Shown here: one piece after another, positions 7,979 to 14,358 of the stretch
Position numbering within the stretch: position 1 is the stretch's first letter
How the letters are laid out: every line of letters begins with the position of its first letter
DNA from: an uncultured Lachnospiraceae bacterium
Lineage (GTDB): Bacteria > Bacillota_A > Clostridia > Lachnospirales > Lachnospiraceae
DNA: 21,330 nucleotides
NCBI GenBank assembly: GCA_902795835.1
Contig: CADBNA010000048.1
Span: 1-21,330 of the forward strand
Reading direction: 5' to 3'
Notes under the pieces: generated by a model
What the model saw: the letters and a program-made list of their open reading frames with translations, nothing else
Told to the model about the DNA's origin: nothing
The model's database searches: none
Translations under genes and position numbers: made by a program

Positions 7979-8032
7979 TCCGAAATTCGGTCCGGTCGAC
8001 AGCGCTGTATCTGCCGCTGTTCTGTTTTCGAT

Positions 8033-8293
8033 GTACAGCAGACAGGGACGGAGCTTCATGCCCGTAGGACTGCTTTGGAGCAAGTGCTGACAGCCGTTGG
8101 GCTGCCGGAGCCACGGAACAGGGGCGAGATCGGGCACACACAGCCCGATCGAGAGGGAGACCTCACAGTTTTCATAAGGAAAACTGTGAGGATTCGAGTG
8201 GTACCCTGCTCCGCGGTGACGAAAGCCCTTACGGATGACACACAAAGCGACAGCAGGACAAGGGTATCAAGCTCCGTCCCTGCCTGCGTCCGG
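8033..8293 (+). repeat. Long-stem structured element, copy A
   Basis: About 261 bases, also present in reverse orientation at 12856-13121. The ends CAGACAGGGACGGAGCTT (8039-8056) and AAGCTCCGTCCCTGCCTG (8269-8286) pair completely with one G-T, and the stem continues inward to CTGC/GCAG with a few mismatches. Inside are TTGGAGCAAGTGC (8075-8087), a GATCGGGC/GCCCGATC hairpin and a perfect 13-base-pair hairpin (8161-8173 with 8179-8191). The strand given matches the orientation in which copy B has an upstream promoter; this is tentative. It could be a structured RNA gene or a non-autonomous mobile repeat. Confidence 0.75.
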
Positions 8294-8336
8294 TTATAAA
8301 ACATCCATAATTTATAAGTATCCATACGGGAAACGC

Positions 8337-8882
8337 TTATATTCGCTGCGCCCGCAGTACGTGCGTGAAGGCCGGCACAACCTGCGCTGCGACAAACGCT
8401 TTCAGCAGATCCAGCGGGAGAAAAACGACCACGCCGGTCATGAAGGCTGCCGCCAGGCTCAGATGATTCAGATACATCAGCCAGATCATACCAAAAATAT
8501 CGATGAACAGAACACCGGCAACAGCGGCGGCCGTATACCGGACGCGGTTATATACACTTCCGCGGAGAAGGGGAAGCAGCAGCACGGCAAAGGGGTAGGA
8601 TACGGTATATCCGCCCCAGGGAGCCAGCAGATATCCGATTCCTGCGCGCCCGCCGATGAAGACCGGCAGTCCGACAAGCCCCAGGATCATCCACACCAGT
8701 ACGATCAGAAAAGAATCGGATGCGGAAAACAGCAGGGGAATCAGGATGATGACAAAGTTCAGCATCGTGATATGAGGCGCTCCGGGAAGCGGCAGCGGAA
8801 TGCTGATATAAGCGGAGATGCACAGAAGAGCCGCGAATAAGGCCATTGTGACCAGACGGCGGGTTGAGATGGTGTTCTGCAT
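8337..8882 (-). CDS. bioY: Biotin transporter BioY (ECF substrate-binding component)
   Basis: A 181-residue membrane protein with about six transmembrane segments and the BioY signature GGRAGIGYLLAPWGGY at residues 77-92. BioY captures biotin and works with the shared ECF energizing module (EcfT plus ATPases), which is not encoded here. The open frame extends 23 codons further, but the start is placed at 8882 (MQNTISTRRLV) because AAAGGAG lies upstream with about 10 bases spacing and because the longer N-terminus overlaps the promoter. Its promoter at 8957-8985 points leftward, back to back with that of the DUF3786 gene. No clear BirA operator of the TTGTTAAC type was found. Its 3' end abuts the structured stretch containing copy A. 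Confidence 0.93.
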   Translation of the reverse strand: MQNTISTRRLVTMALFAALLCISAYISIPLPLPGAPHITMLNFVIILIPLLFSASDSFLIVLVWMILGLVGLPVFIGGRAGIGYLLAPWGGYTVSYPFAVLLLPLLRGSVYNRVRYTAAAVAGVLFIDIFGMIWLMYLNHLSLAAAFMTGVVVFLPLDLLKAFVAAQVVPAFTHVLRAQRI

Positions 8883-8956
8883 GGATGCAGGTCTCCTTTC
8901 CGGCGGCTGAGAAATGAGGGTAAGAAAATCTTTGCATGGAACAGCTGCCATGGCGA

Positions 8957-8985
8957 AGTATAGTATGTTTGTCTGGCGTTGTCAA
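8957..8985 (-). promoter_or_regulatory. bioY promoter
   Basis: Read on the minus strand: perfect TTGACA (8980-8985), 17 bases, TATACT (8957-8962). Transcription should start around 8950. Confidence 0.88.
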
Positions 8986-9014
8986 ATTTCGGCTTTGGTT
9001 TATCGGAAATAGTG

Positions 9015-9042
9015 TTGACTGTGTTTCAACTGCATTTATACT
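9015..9042 (+). promoter_or_regulatory. Promoter of the DUF3786 gene
   Basis: TTGACT (9015-9020), 16 bases, TATACT (9037-9042). A small dyad, GTTGA-N7-TCAAC, overlaps the -35. The leader would be about 60 bases. Confidence 0.72.
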
Positions 9043-9110
9043 GGATATTGATATTGAAATCGAATTTGAGCCTGAACCGGGCAGCGGCTTTAGGCAAGGC
9101 AGGGGGAAAC

Positions 9111-9830
9111 ATGGGATATCACTCATACAGAAATATCGGTTACAGACTTACGGACTCGGAAGCGGCCTGCGCGAAATGGAGAGAAAAATTCTGCGGCTTT
9201 GATCCCGCAGTGGCTGCCGCGGCACTGCAGCTGCCCTTTGACGAGTCCTATATTTATGTCACATACTTCGGTACGCGTTACCGTCTGTGTATGGAAAACG
9301 GCGTCCTGGAGAAGCTGGTGACAGACGGGAACGGTGAAAACGCATCCGGTGAAGAGACTGGAGGAGGAGAGTGGACCGAAGACCTGTTTATGAACGAGGC
9401 TCTGGTGCTGTATCATCTGCTGGGAGATGTGAAGGAGAATCCCCGGAAGACAGGGATCTGGTGTTCTGAAGCCGATCTGGATCCGGTGAAAATCCGGAGC
9501 GGAAACAGGACCGATCCTCTTCTGAATGGCTTTGCCGAAGACTTTTCGGGAAAACTTGCGGAGCTGGAAGCAGCTGCCCTGCGCCTTGGCGGCACCCGCA
9601 TCGAAAAAGGGGATTCATCCTGGGAATTTCATCCGATTCCTCAGATTGCCCTCCGACTGATTTTCTGGGATGCTGACGAGGAATTTCCCGCACAGACGCA
9701 GGTTATGACGGACAGCGGAGTAGGCGACTATATGCATTATGAGGCTGTGGGATGCATGATTGCCGATCTTTTTGAACTTCTGGGAGGAGGAGAGGTCTCG
9801 CTGACAGAAAAGCCCCGCACCGTTTCTTGA
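9111..9830 (+). CDS. DUF3786 domain-containing protein
   Basis: A 239-residue soluble protein matching the DUF3786 pattern: an early YVTYFGTRYRL strand motif, EALVLYHLLGDVKENPRKTGIWCSEADL in the middle, and DEEFPAQTQVMTDSGVGDYMHYEAVGCMIADLFELL near the end. The family is found in anaerobes and has no established function; no catalytic motif is evident. The frame is open from 8979, but ATG 9111 is preferred because it follows AGGGGG and lies after the promoter; the extra upstream residues are hydrophobic and unlike the family. The gene overlaps the next promoter, whose -35 covers its stop codon. The family call is from memory of the pattern. Confidence 0.75.
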   Translation: MGYHSYRNIGYRLTDSEAACAKWREKFCGFDPAVAAAALQLPFDESYIYVTYFGTRYRLCMENGVLEKLVTDGNGENASGEETGGGEWTEDLFMNEALVLYHLLGDVKENPRKTGIWCSEADLDPVKIRSGNRTDPLLNGFAEDFSGKLAELEAAALRLGGTRIEKGDSSWEFHPIPQIALRLIFWDADEEFPAQTQVMTDSGVGDYMHYEAVGCMIADLFELLGGGEVSLTEKPRTVS

Positions 9831-9855
9831 CTGTAAAGTTTTAGTGTGCTAAAAT
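9827..9855 (+). promoter_or_regulatory. Promoter of the YerC-like gene
   Basis: TTGACT (9827-9832), 17 bases, TAAAAT (9850-9855). The -35 overlaps the TGA stop of the DUF3786 gene (9828-9830). The start should fall near 9862, giving a leader of about 22 bases. Confidence 0.8.
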
Positions 9856-9883
9856 GTCTTCATCATATACAGGAGGCAGAAGC

Positions 9884-10177
9884 ATGAGCAAGGACATTCA
9901 TACAGAAGCGGTAAATCAGCTGTTTCGGGCCATTCTTACCCTGGAAAACGTGGATGAGTGCTATACCTTTTTTGAAGATGCCTGTACGATCAATGAGCTG
10001 CTGTCTATCTCCCAGCGTTTTGAAGTGGCGAGAATGCTCCGCGACAAGAAGACTTACCTGGAAATTTCCAAGAAGACAGGTGCCTCCACGGCTACCATCA
10101 GCCGGGTAAACCGGTCGCTGATTTACGGAAATGACGGGTACGAGATGGTTCTTACCCGGATGAAGGATGAGGAATGA
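9884..10177 (+). CDS. YerC/YecD family TrpR-related protein
   Basis: A 97-residue all-helical protein with a TrpR-like helix-turn-helix: INELLSISQRFEVARMLRDKKTYLEISKKTGASTATISRVNRSLIYG. The family (YerC/YecD) is widespread in Firmicutes; it resembles the tryptophan repressor in fold, but its ligand and targets are not established. ATG 9884 is chosen over 9854 because AGGAGG lies seven bases before it and because the earlier ATG sits on the -10 hexamer. No trp gene is nearby. The bidirectional terminator at 10248-10287 follows. Confidence 0.9.
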   Translation: MSKDIHTEAVNQLFRAILTLENVDECYTFFEDACTINELLSISQRFEVARMLRDKKTYLEISKKTGASTATISRVNRSLIYGNDGYEMVLTRMKDEE

Positions 10178-10247
10178 ACAGATACCGCCATAGCAGGCAG
10201 TCGTGCGGGATTGGCACAGGTATCTCTGTAACAGCAGAATCGTATTA

Positions 10248-10287
10248 AAAAACAGGAGCTTCCGGACGAGCGGCGGCTCCTGTTTTT
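10248..10287. terminator. Bidirectional intrinsic terminator
   Basis: AAAAACAGGAGC (10248-10259) and GCTCCTGTTTTT (10276-10287) pair perfectly over 12 positions, with T-runs on both strands. It serves the YerC-like gene on the plus strand and the EamA gene on the minus strand. A second perfect dyad, GGCCTGA-taa-TCAGGCC, follows at 10291-10307. Confidence 0.92.
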
Positions 10288-10319
10288 ACAGGCCTGATAA
10301 TCAGGCCGGCAACCATTTT

Positions 10320-11279
10320 TTATCCTGCGGCTTTGCTCTTTTTCAGAGACAGCAGTTCCGGGGAGGGCAGCTGTGCCAGAATGATCGCGATAAACATCAG
10401 AACGCATCCCGATATTTCCCGTGGGGAGAGCGCATCTCCCAGAACAATCCATCCGGCAATCGCGGAGATGCAGGATTCCAGACTCATAATCAGAGCGGCC
10501 ACACTCGGATTCAGATCCCTCTGGCCCAGAATCTGCAGAGTATAGGCGACGCCGCAGGACAGTATGCCCGCATAGGCGATCGGCATCCAGCATCTGAGAA
10601 TGGCTGTGATGTCAGGCGTTTCCGTCAGAAAAGCCGGAATAAGCGACAGCAGGCCGGCTGTCAGGAACTGCAGGCAGGACAGCTGAAAGCCGTTTACCCG
10701 GGGTGAATAATGATCCACGGACAGAATATGGAAGGCAAACGTGATGGCCGATCCCAGTGTGATGACGTCGCCGCGGTTTACGGAAAAACCTTCCCGGATG
10801 CACAGCAGATACAGACCAAAGACGGCCAGCGCGATTGACAGGAGGATCAGGGGGGAGCACCTTCTGCGCAGAAACAGTCCCAGAATGGGCACCATGACAA
10901 TATACAGCGCGGTGATGAATCCCGATTTTCCGGCAGTTGTGTATACGATGCCGACCTGCTGAAAACCGCCGGCGATAAACAGGCATGTGCCGCAGATAAT
11001 GCCTCCTGACAGCAGGAGCCTTCTGCGCGCCGCGGAATCAGGCAGTCCTGCTGCGGCGGAACCGCCGGCATCCCCCCGGAAATTCACGGAGCGGCGGTCC
11101 GTCCGTCCGGTCAGGATGGCTGCGGGCAGGACGATCACGGTGCCCAGCAGGAAACGGGCGGCATTGTAGGTAAAAGGCTGGAGCGTTTCCATGGCGATGC
11201 TCTGCGCCACGAATGTCGTGCCCCAGAACAGAGCCGCCAGAAGAAGAAACAGGGAATGGCGGATTTTTACAGACTGCAT
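10320..11279 (-). CDS. EamA family (DMT superfamily) transporter
   Basis: A 319-residue membrane protein with about ten transmembrane segments in two EamA repeats. The first repeat starts at LFLLLAALFWGTTFVAQSIAMETLQPFTYNAARFLLG, and the second includes AYAGILSCGVAYTLQILGQRDLNPSVAALIMSLESCISAIAGWIVLGDALSPREISGCVLMFIAIIL. Members export or import amino acids, nucleosides and other small molecules; the substrate cannot be predicted here. The frame is open to 11405, but ATG 11279 is preferred: GGAG lies eight bases before it and the hydrophobic helix then begins within ten residues, as usual. A Gly/Ala/Arg-rich linker lies between the first transmembrane segments. It is divergent from hisH. Confidence 0.9.
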   Translation of the reverse strand: MQSVKIRHSLFLLLAALFWGTTFVAQSIAMETLQPFTYNAARFLLGTVIVLPAAILTGRTDRRSVNFRGDAGGSAAAGLPDSAARRRLLLSGGIICGTCLFIAGGFQQVGIVYTTAGKSGFITALYIVMVPILGLFLRRRCSPLILLSIALAVFGLYLLCIREGFSVNRGDVITLGSAITFAFHILSVDHYSPRVNGFQLSCLQFLTAGLLSLIPAFLTETPDITAILRCWMPIAYAGILSCGVAYTLQILGQRDLNPSVAALIMSLESCISAIAGWIVLGDALSPREISGCVLMFIAIILAQLPSPELLSLKKSKAAG

Positions 11280-11336
11280 AGGCTTTCTCCGGTTGAACAA
11301 ACTGGCGGGATCGTGTATGATAAGCCAGTGATAAGA

Positions 11337-11366
11337 ATCATAAATCAGCTTTTCTGACATCGTCAG
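11337..11366 (-). promoter_or_regulatory. Probable promoter of the EamA transporter gene
   Basis: On the minus strand, CTGACG (11361-11366), 18 bases, TATGAT (11337-11342). Its -35 lies within the same CTGAC-atc-GTCAG dyad (11354-11366) as the -35 of the hisH promoter. Confidence 0.5.
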
Positions 11367-11381
11367 CCAGGTGGATATTCT
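11354..11381 (+). promoter_or_regulatory. Probable hisH promoter
   Basis: CTGACA (11354-11359), 16 bases, TATTCT (11376-11381). The -10 is weak at four of six bases. The start would be near 11388, giving a short leader of about 30 bases to the hisH ATG. Confidence 0.45.
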
Positions 11382-11416
11382 ATCATCTGGGAAATGCAAA
11401 TGCAAGAGAGGGAGCT

Positions 11417-12025
11417 ATGATAGCTATTATAGATTACGATGCCGGAAATATCCGGAGCGTTGAGAAGGCCGTACAGGCACTGGGCGGGGACACTGTGCTC
11501 ACAAATGACGCATCTGTGATCCGCCGGGCCGGTCATGTGATCCTGCCGGGTGTCGGCAGCTTTGGCAGTGCAATGGAGAACCTGTACCGTTTTGACCTGG
11601 CAGATGTGATCCGTGAGACTGTCAGAGAGGGCAAGCCGTTTCTGGGCATCTGTCTGGGGCTGCAGCTCCTGTTTGAGAGGAGCGAAGAGAGCCCCGGCGC
11701 AGAGGGGCTGGGGATCCTGAAGGGCGAGATCCTCCGTATTCCGGAAGGGGAGGGCCGCAAGATCCCGCACATGGGGTGGAATTCCCTGCATCTGAAAAAC
11801 AGCGGCAGGCTGTTTGACGGTGTACCGGAAGGGGCCTTTGTCTATTTTGTGCATTCCTATTATCTTCATGCGGAGGACCCATCTATTGTCCGGGCCGAGA
11901 CAGAATACGGGGTCACGATCCATGCATCCGTGGAGCAGGATAATGTGATGGCTGCCCAGTTCCATCCCGAAAAGAGTTCATCCGTCGGAAGACAGATCCT
12001 GCAGAATTTCCTGTCCCTGAGATAG
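11417..12025 (+). CDS. hisH: Imidazole glycerol phosphate synthase, glutamine amidotransferase subunit HisH
   Basis: A 202-residue class I glutamine amidotransferase. The catalytic cysteine is C79 in LGICLGLQLLFE, with H183 and E185 in FHPEKSS completing the triad; the N-terminus IAIIDYDAGNIRSVEKA is typical of HisH. HisH releases ammonia from glutamine and channels it to HisF for closure of the imidazole ring. An AGGGAG site precedes ATG 11417. hisF follows after 63 bases, in keeping with the subunit partnership. The remaining histidine genes are not next to the pair in this window. Confidence 0.96.
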   Translation: MIAIIDYDAGNIRSVEKAVQALGGDTVLTNDASVIRRAGHVILPGVGSFGSAMENLYRFDLADVIRETVREGKPFLGICLGLQLLFERSEESPGAEGLGILKGEILRIPEGEGRKIPHMGWNSLHLKNSGRLFDGVPEGAFVYFVHSYYLHAEDPSIVRAETEYGVTIHASVEQDNVMAAQFHPEKSSSVGRQILQNFLSLR

Positions 12026-12088
12026 CCGTCGGCGGCAGGACTGCTGCAGCATTCCGGCAGAGACCAGCATTGCAGAGGGAGAGCTTTT

Positions 12089-12850
12089 ATGCTGACAAAG
12101 AGAATCATCCCGTGTCTGGATGTAAACAACGGACGGGTAGTAAAAGGAGTCAATTTTGTCAATCTTCGGGACGCGGGAGATCCCGTGGAGGTTGCGAAGA
12201 TTTATGACAGGGAAGGTGCCGATGAGCTGGTTTTCCTGGATATCACTGCGTCCAGCGATGACCGCGCGACTGTCGTCGACATGGTCAGAAGAGTCGCCGA
12301 GCAGGTTTTTATTCCCTTTACCGTCGGCGGGGGTATCCGCACGGTCGATGATTTTCGCATGCTTCTCCGCGAAGGGGCAGACAAGATTTCCATTAATTCC
12401 TCCGCACTGAACAACCCGCAGCTGATCACAGATGCGGCGGAAAAATTCGGCAGCCAGTGTGTTGTCGTGGCCATTGATGCCCGCCGGCGCACTGACGGGG
12501 AGGGATGGACGGTTTACAAAAACGGCGGAAGAATCGACATGGGCATCGATGCCGTAGAATGGGCAGTGCGGGCAGAACAGCTGGGCGCCGGCGAAATCCT
12601 GCTGACCAGCATGGACTGCGACGGGACAAAAGCCGGTTACGACCTGCCGCTGACCCGGACCATAGCAGACGCCGTGCGCATCCCGGTGATCGCATCCGGA
12701 GGAGCCGGCACCATGGAACACTTCCGTGAAGCCCTCACTGAAGGCGGCGCGGATGCCGCACTGGCGGCGTCGCTTTTCCACTACCGCGAACTGGAGATAC
12801 GTGAGCTGAAGGAATTCCTGCGGGCAGAAGGGGTGGCTGTGCGGCTGTGA
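12089..12850 (+). CDS. hisF: Imidazole glycerol phosphate synthase, cyclase subunit HisF
   Basis: A 253-residue TIM-barrel enzyme that makes imidazole glycerol phosphate and AICAR from PRFAR using ammonia from HisH. Both catalytic aspartates are present: D11 in [16 protein letters not shown] and D130 in VVVAIDARR. The phosphate-binding loops [23 protein letters not shown] and ASGGAG are intact, so this is a canonical HisF. AGAGGGAGAG lies before ATG 12089. Copy B of the long-stem element begins six bases after the stop codon; there is no ordinary T-run terminator after the gene. Confidence 0.97.
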   Translation: MLTKRIIPCLDVNNGRVVKGVNFVNLRDAGDPVEVAKIYDREGADELVFLDITASSDDRATVVDMVRRVAEQVFIPFTVGGGIRTVDDFRMLLREGADKISINSSALNNPQLITDAAEKFGSQCVVVAIDARRRTDGEGWTVYKNGGRIDMGIDAVEWAVRAEQLGAGEILLTSMDCDGTKAGYDLPLTRTIADAVRIPVIASGGAGTMEHFREALTEGGADAALAASLFHYRELEIRELKEFLRAEGVAVRL

Positions 12851-12855
12851 CGCCT

Positions 12856-13121
12856 GTACGGACGCAGGCAGGGCCGGGGCGGCATATCCTCCGGCTGCTG
12901 TCGCTTCGTGCGGCATCCGCAGCCTTTCCGGGCATCCCGGATACGGGTACCGCTCGAAATTCCGCAGTTTTCCTGAAGAAAACTGCTCCATCTCGCTCTC
13001 GACCGGGCAGAGGAACGCCCGCTCTCGCCCCTGATTCGTGATGTCCGGAAAGTCAACGGCTGCCGGCACTTGCTCCAATGCAGCCAGAGGATATGCCGCC
13101 CCGGCCCTGTCTGCTGTGTAC
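12856..13121 (-). repeat. Long-stem structured element, copy B
   Basis: About 266 bases, homologous to the reverse complement of 8033-8293. Segments 12865-12889 and 13089-13113 pair at all 25 positions with one G-T, and the stem runs on to GCAGCC/GGCTGC for about 34 base pairs. The shared blocks include GCACTTGCTCCAA (13066-13078) and the GCAGTTTTC/GAAAACTGC hairpin (12964-12986). Many stem bases differ from copy A, yet pairing is kept. A minus-strand promoter just beyond it (13139-13168) suggests, but does not prove, transcription on the minus strand. Confidence 0.75.
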
Positions 13122-13138
13122 TGAAGATGACAGCGGAT

Positions 13139-13168
13139 ATTATATTGTCATCAGAGAGAATGTATTAA
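13139..13168 (-). promoter_or_regulatory. Possible promoter reading into copy B
   Basis: On the minus strand, TTAATA (13163-13168), 18 bases, perfect TATAAT (13139-13144). The predicted start, near 13132, is about ten bases before the outer end of copy B, and no minus-strand coding region follows. Confidence 0.5.
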
Positions 13169-13200
13169 AAAAATCTATCATCAGACGTGCGCATCGCGGA

Positions 13201-13222
13201 CAAGATCGCTGAGGCGATCTTG
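13201..13222. repeat. Perfect dyad between copy B and the third element
   Basis: CAAGATCGC, TGAG, GCGATCTTG: nine-base perfect arms with a four-base loop. No T-run follows. It sits in the AT-rich spacer 13122-13287, which holds no credible gene. An AGGAGG five bases downstream precedes an ATG by only two bases, too close for normal initiation. Confidence 0.6.
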
Positions 13223-13287
13223 AATTAGGAGGAAATGCCTTCCATATTAATACTATTTAAATGCAGCACGATACTTTTTTAGCACTG

Positions 13288-13469
13288 TACAATGCACAGC
13301 CGGGGCGGGGGCAGAGGATACCCTCTGGATCCGCATCTGGCGAGCACGTGTCCGAGACCGGCCGAATCTTAGATGGCAGGGCTTTGCCCGGACATCTTAG
13401 ATGAGCAGGCTCGGGCCGGCGCAGCAGCGGAAACAGAGGGTATCCCCTGCTCCCTGCCCCGGCGTCCGG
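13288..13469 (+). other. Third long-stem structured element, directly before ung
   Basis: GCCGGGGC (13299-13306) pairs with GCCCCGGC (13456-13463), GGGG-GCAG with CTGC-TCCCT, and GGATACCCTCTG (13316-13327) with CAGAGGGTATCC (13434-13445), giving about 24-28 base pairs. The apex has ATCTTAGATG (about 13366) paired with CATCTTAGAT around a GGGC-TTT-GCCC tip, leaving a large unpaired bubble on both sides. TACAAT at 13288-13293 could be a -10 placing the start at the stem base, but no -35 is visible. Its ends (GTACA..CAG and GCGTCCGG followed by TTTTAA) resemble those of copies A and B. Strand is tentative. Confidence 0.55.
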
Positions 13470-13493
13470 TTTTAACAGAAAAAGGAGACCCCC

Positions 13494-14159
13494 ATGCCCC
13501 CAATCACCGGAGAATGGGAACAGGCCCTGCGGGGCGAGTTCCGGAAACCCTACTACAAAAAACTGTTTGAGACGGTGGGTGCCGCCTACCGTTCTGGGCC
13601 TGTCTATCCGCCTGCAGACGATATCTTCAACGCTTTTCACTTCACCCCTCTCTCAGAGGTGAAGGTCGTTATCCTCGGGCAGGATCCCTACCATGAGCCG
13701 GGACAGGCGCATGGCCTCTGCTTTTCCGTGAAGCCGGGGGTGGAGATTCCGCCGTCCCTTGTGAATATCTATCAGGAGCTGCACGATGATCTGGGCTGTC
13801 CGATTCCGGATACCGGCTGTCTGGAACCCTGGGCCAGGCAGGGCGTCCTGCTTCTGAATACGGTGCTGACCGTACAGGCGCACCGGGCAAACTCCCACCG
13901 GAATATCGGATGGGAGGAGTTTACAGATGCAGCGATCCGTGTGCTGGCGGAACAGGACAGGCCGATGGTCTTTATACTGTGGGGCCGGCCTGCCCAGAGC
14001 AAGAAGAGCATGATCTTCAATCCGAAGCATCTGGTTATTCAGTCGCCGCATCCGAGTCCCCTCTCTGCATACCGGGGCTTTTTCGGAAGCCGGCCGTTTT
14101 CGCGGACAAATGAGTTTCTGGTAAGAAACGGGCTGACGGCCGTGGACTGGAGAATCTGA
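13494..14159 (+). CDS. ung: Uracil-DNA glycosylase
   Basis: A 221-residue family 1 uracil-DNA glycosylase, which removes uracil from DNA to start base excision repair. The water-activating loop GQDPYH is at residues 62-67, with D64 catalytic; the uracil-binding LLNTVLTV segment is at 119-126; and the minor-groove loop HPSPLSAYRGFFGSRPF starts at H186. AAGGAG lies six bases before ATG 13494. The third long-stem element occupies the 200 bases just upstream, so any promoter for ung lies within or before it. The extended -10 of the following structured region overlaps the ung stop codon. Confidence 0.97.
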   Translation: MPPITGEWEQALRGEFRKPYYKKLFETVGAAYRSGPVYPPADDIFNAFHFTPLSEVKVVILGQDPYHEPGQAHGLCFSVKPGVEIPPSLVNIYQELHDDLGCPIPDTGCLEPWARQGVLLLNTVLTVQAHRANSHRNIGWEEFTDAAIRVLAEQDRPMVFILWGRPAQSKKSMIFNPKHLVIQSPHPSPLSAYRGFFGSRPFSRTNEFLVRNGLTAVDWRI

Positions 14160-14165
14160 TATAAT
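14157..14165 (+). promoter_or_regulatory. Extended -10 promoter overlapping the ung stop
   Basis: TGATATAAT is a perfect extended -10 (TGnTATAAT), and its TGA is also the ung stop codon. No good -35 is seen, which extended -10 promoters often tolerate. The predicted start, at about 14170-14172, coincides with the first base of the GGGTCAA stem of the next feature. Confidence 0.65.
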
Positions 14166-14169
14166 GTCA

Positions 14170-14330
14170 GGGTCAAAAGCCTGAGCCCACGGCAAGTCTT
14201 GCTTGCCTGTGGGGGAACGGCTTATTGACCCACCGAAACATGAGGAAGAAGCGGGGGAGGGGCCCCGCGAATTCCGAATGTTTCGCAGGATTGTGAGAGT
14301 GCGAAGCACGGAACCATCCGTGATCTTACT
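14170..14330 (+). ncRNA. Unassigned structured RNA or flippase leader, three hairpin domains
   Basis: Domain 1 (14170-14231) stacks four helices: GGGTCAA/TTGACCC, AAGCC/GGCTT, CCCAC/GTGGG and GGCAAG/CTTGCC. Domain 2 (14234-14285) has CGAAACAT/ATGTTTCG, GGAA/TTCC and GCGGGG/CCCCGC, separated by purine-rich GA and GAA internal loops on both sides. Domain 3 (14293-14329) has GTGAGA/TCTTAC enclosing CACGGA/TCCGTG, with an alternative GTGC-GAA-GCAC hairpin. A promoter start point fits its 5' end. No terminator follows, so it may be the leader of the flippase gene. It matches no RNA family that I recognise. Confidence 0.6.
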
Positions 14331-14358
14331 TCTGCCCCCAATATCATGATGTGAGGCA

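Noticed and set aside
7812..8245. Two open frames of 109 and 119 codons on the minus strand over the hairpin-rich stretch
   Set aside because: Neither has a convincing ribosome binding site or known motif, and they overlap each other and copy A, whose conservation pattern preserves stems rather than a reading frame.
8936..9202. 88-codon frame with an alternating acidic stretch (DIDIEIEFEPEPG)
   Set aside because: It overlaps the promoter and start of the DUF3786 gene in another frame. The pattern comes from a six-base quasi-repeat (gatatt/gatatt/gaaatc/gaattt) and there is no binding site.
13235..13282. 15-codon frame preceded by AGGAGG
   Set aside because: The binding site is only two bases from the ATG, too close for normal initiation, and the peptide has no recognisable features.
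13288..13469. Identification of the third element as 6S RNA
   Set aside because: The overall rod-and-bubble shape fits, but no -35 is present, the strand is undecided and its ends resemble copies A and B, so the name is not justified.
14170..14330. TPP, T-box, SRP RNA, RNase P RNA or tmRNA
   Set aside because: The fixed sequences I know for these families are absent; a short GACCC..GAAAC.TGAG likeness to the TPP element is not supported by the rest of the motif.
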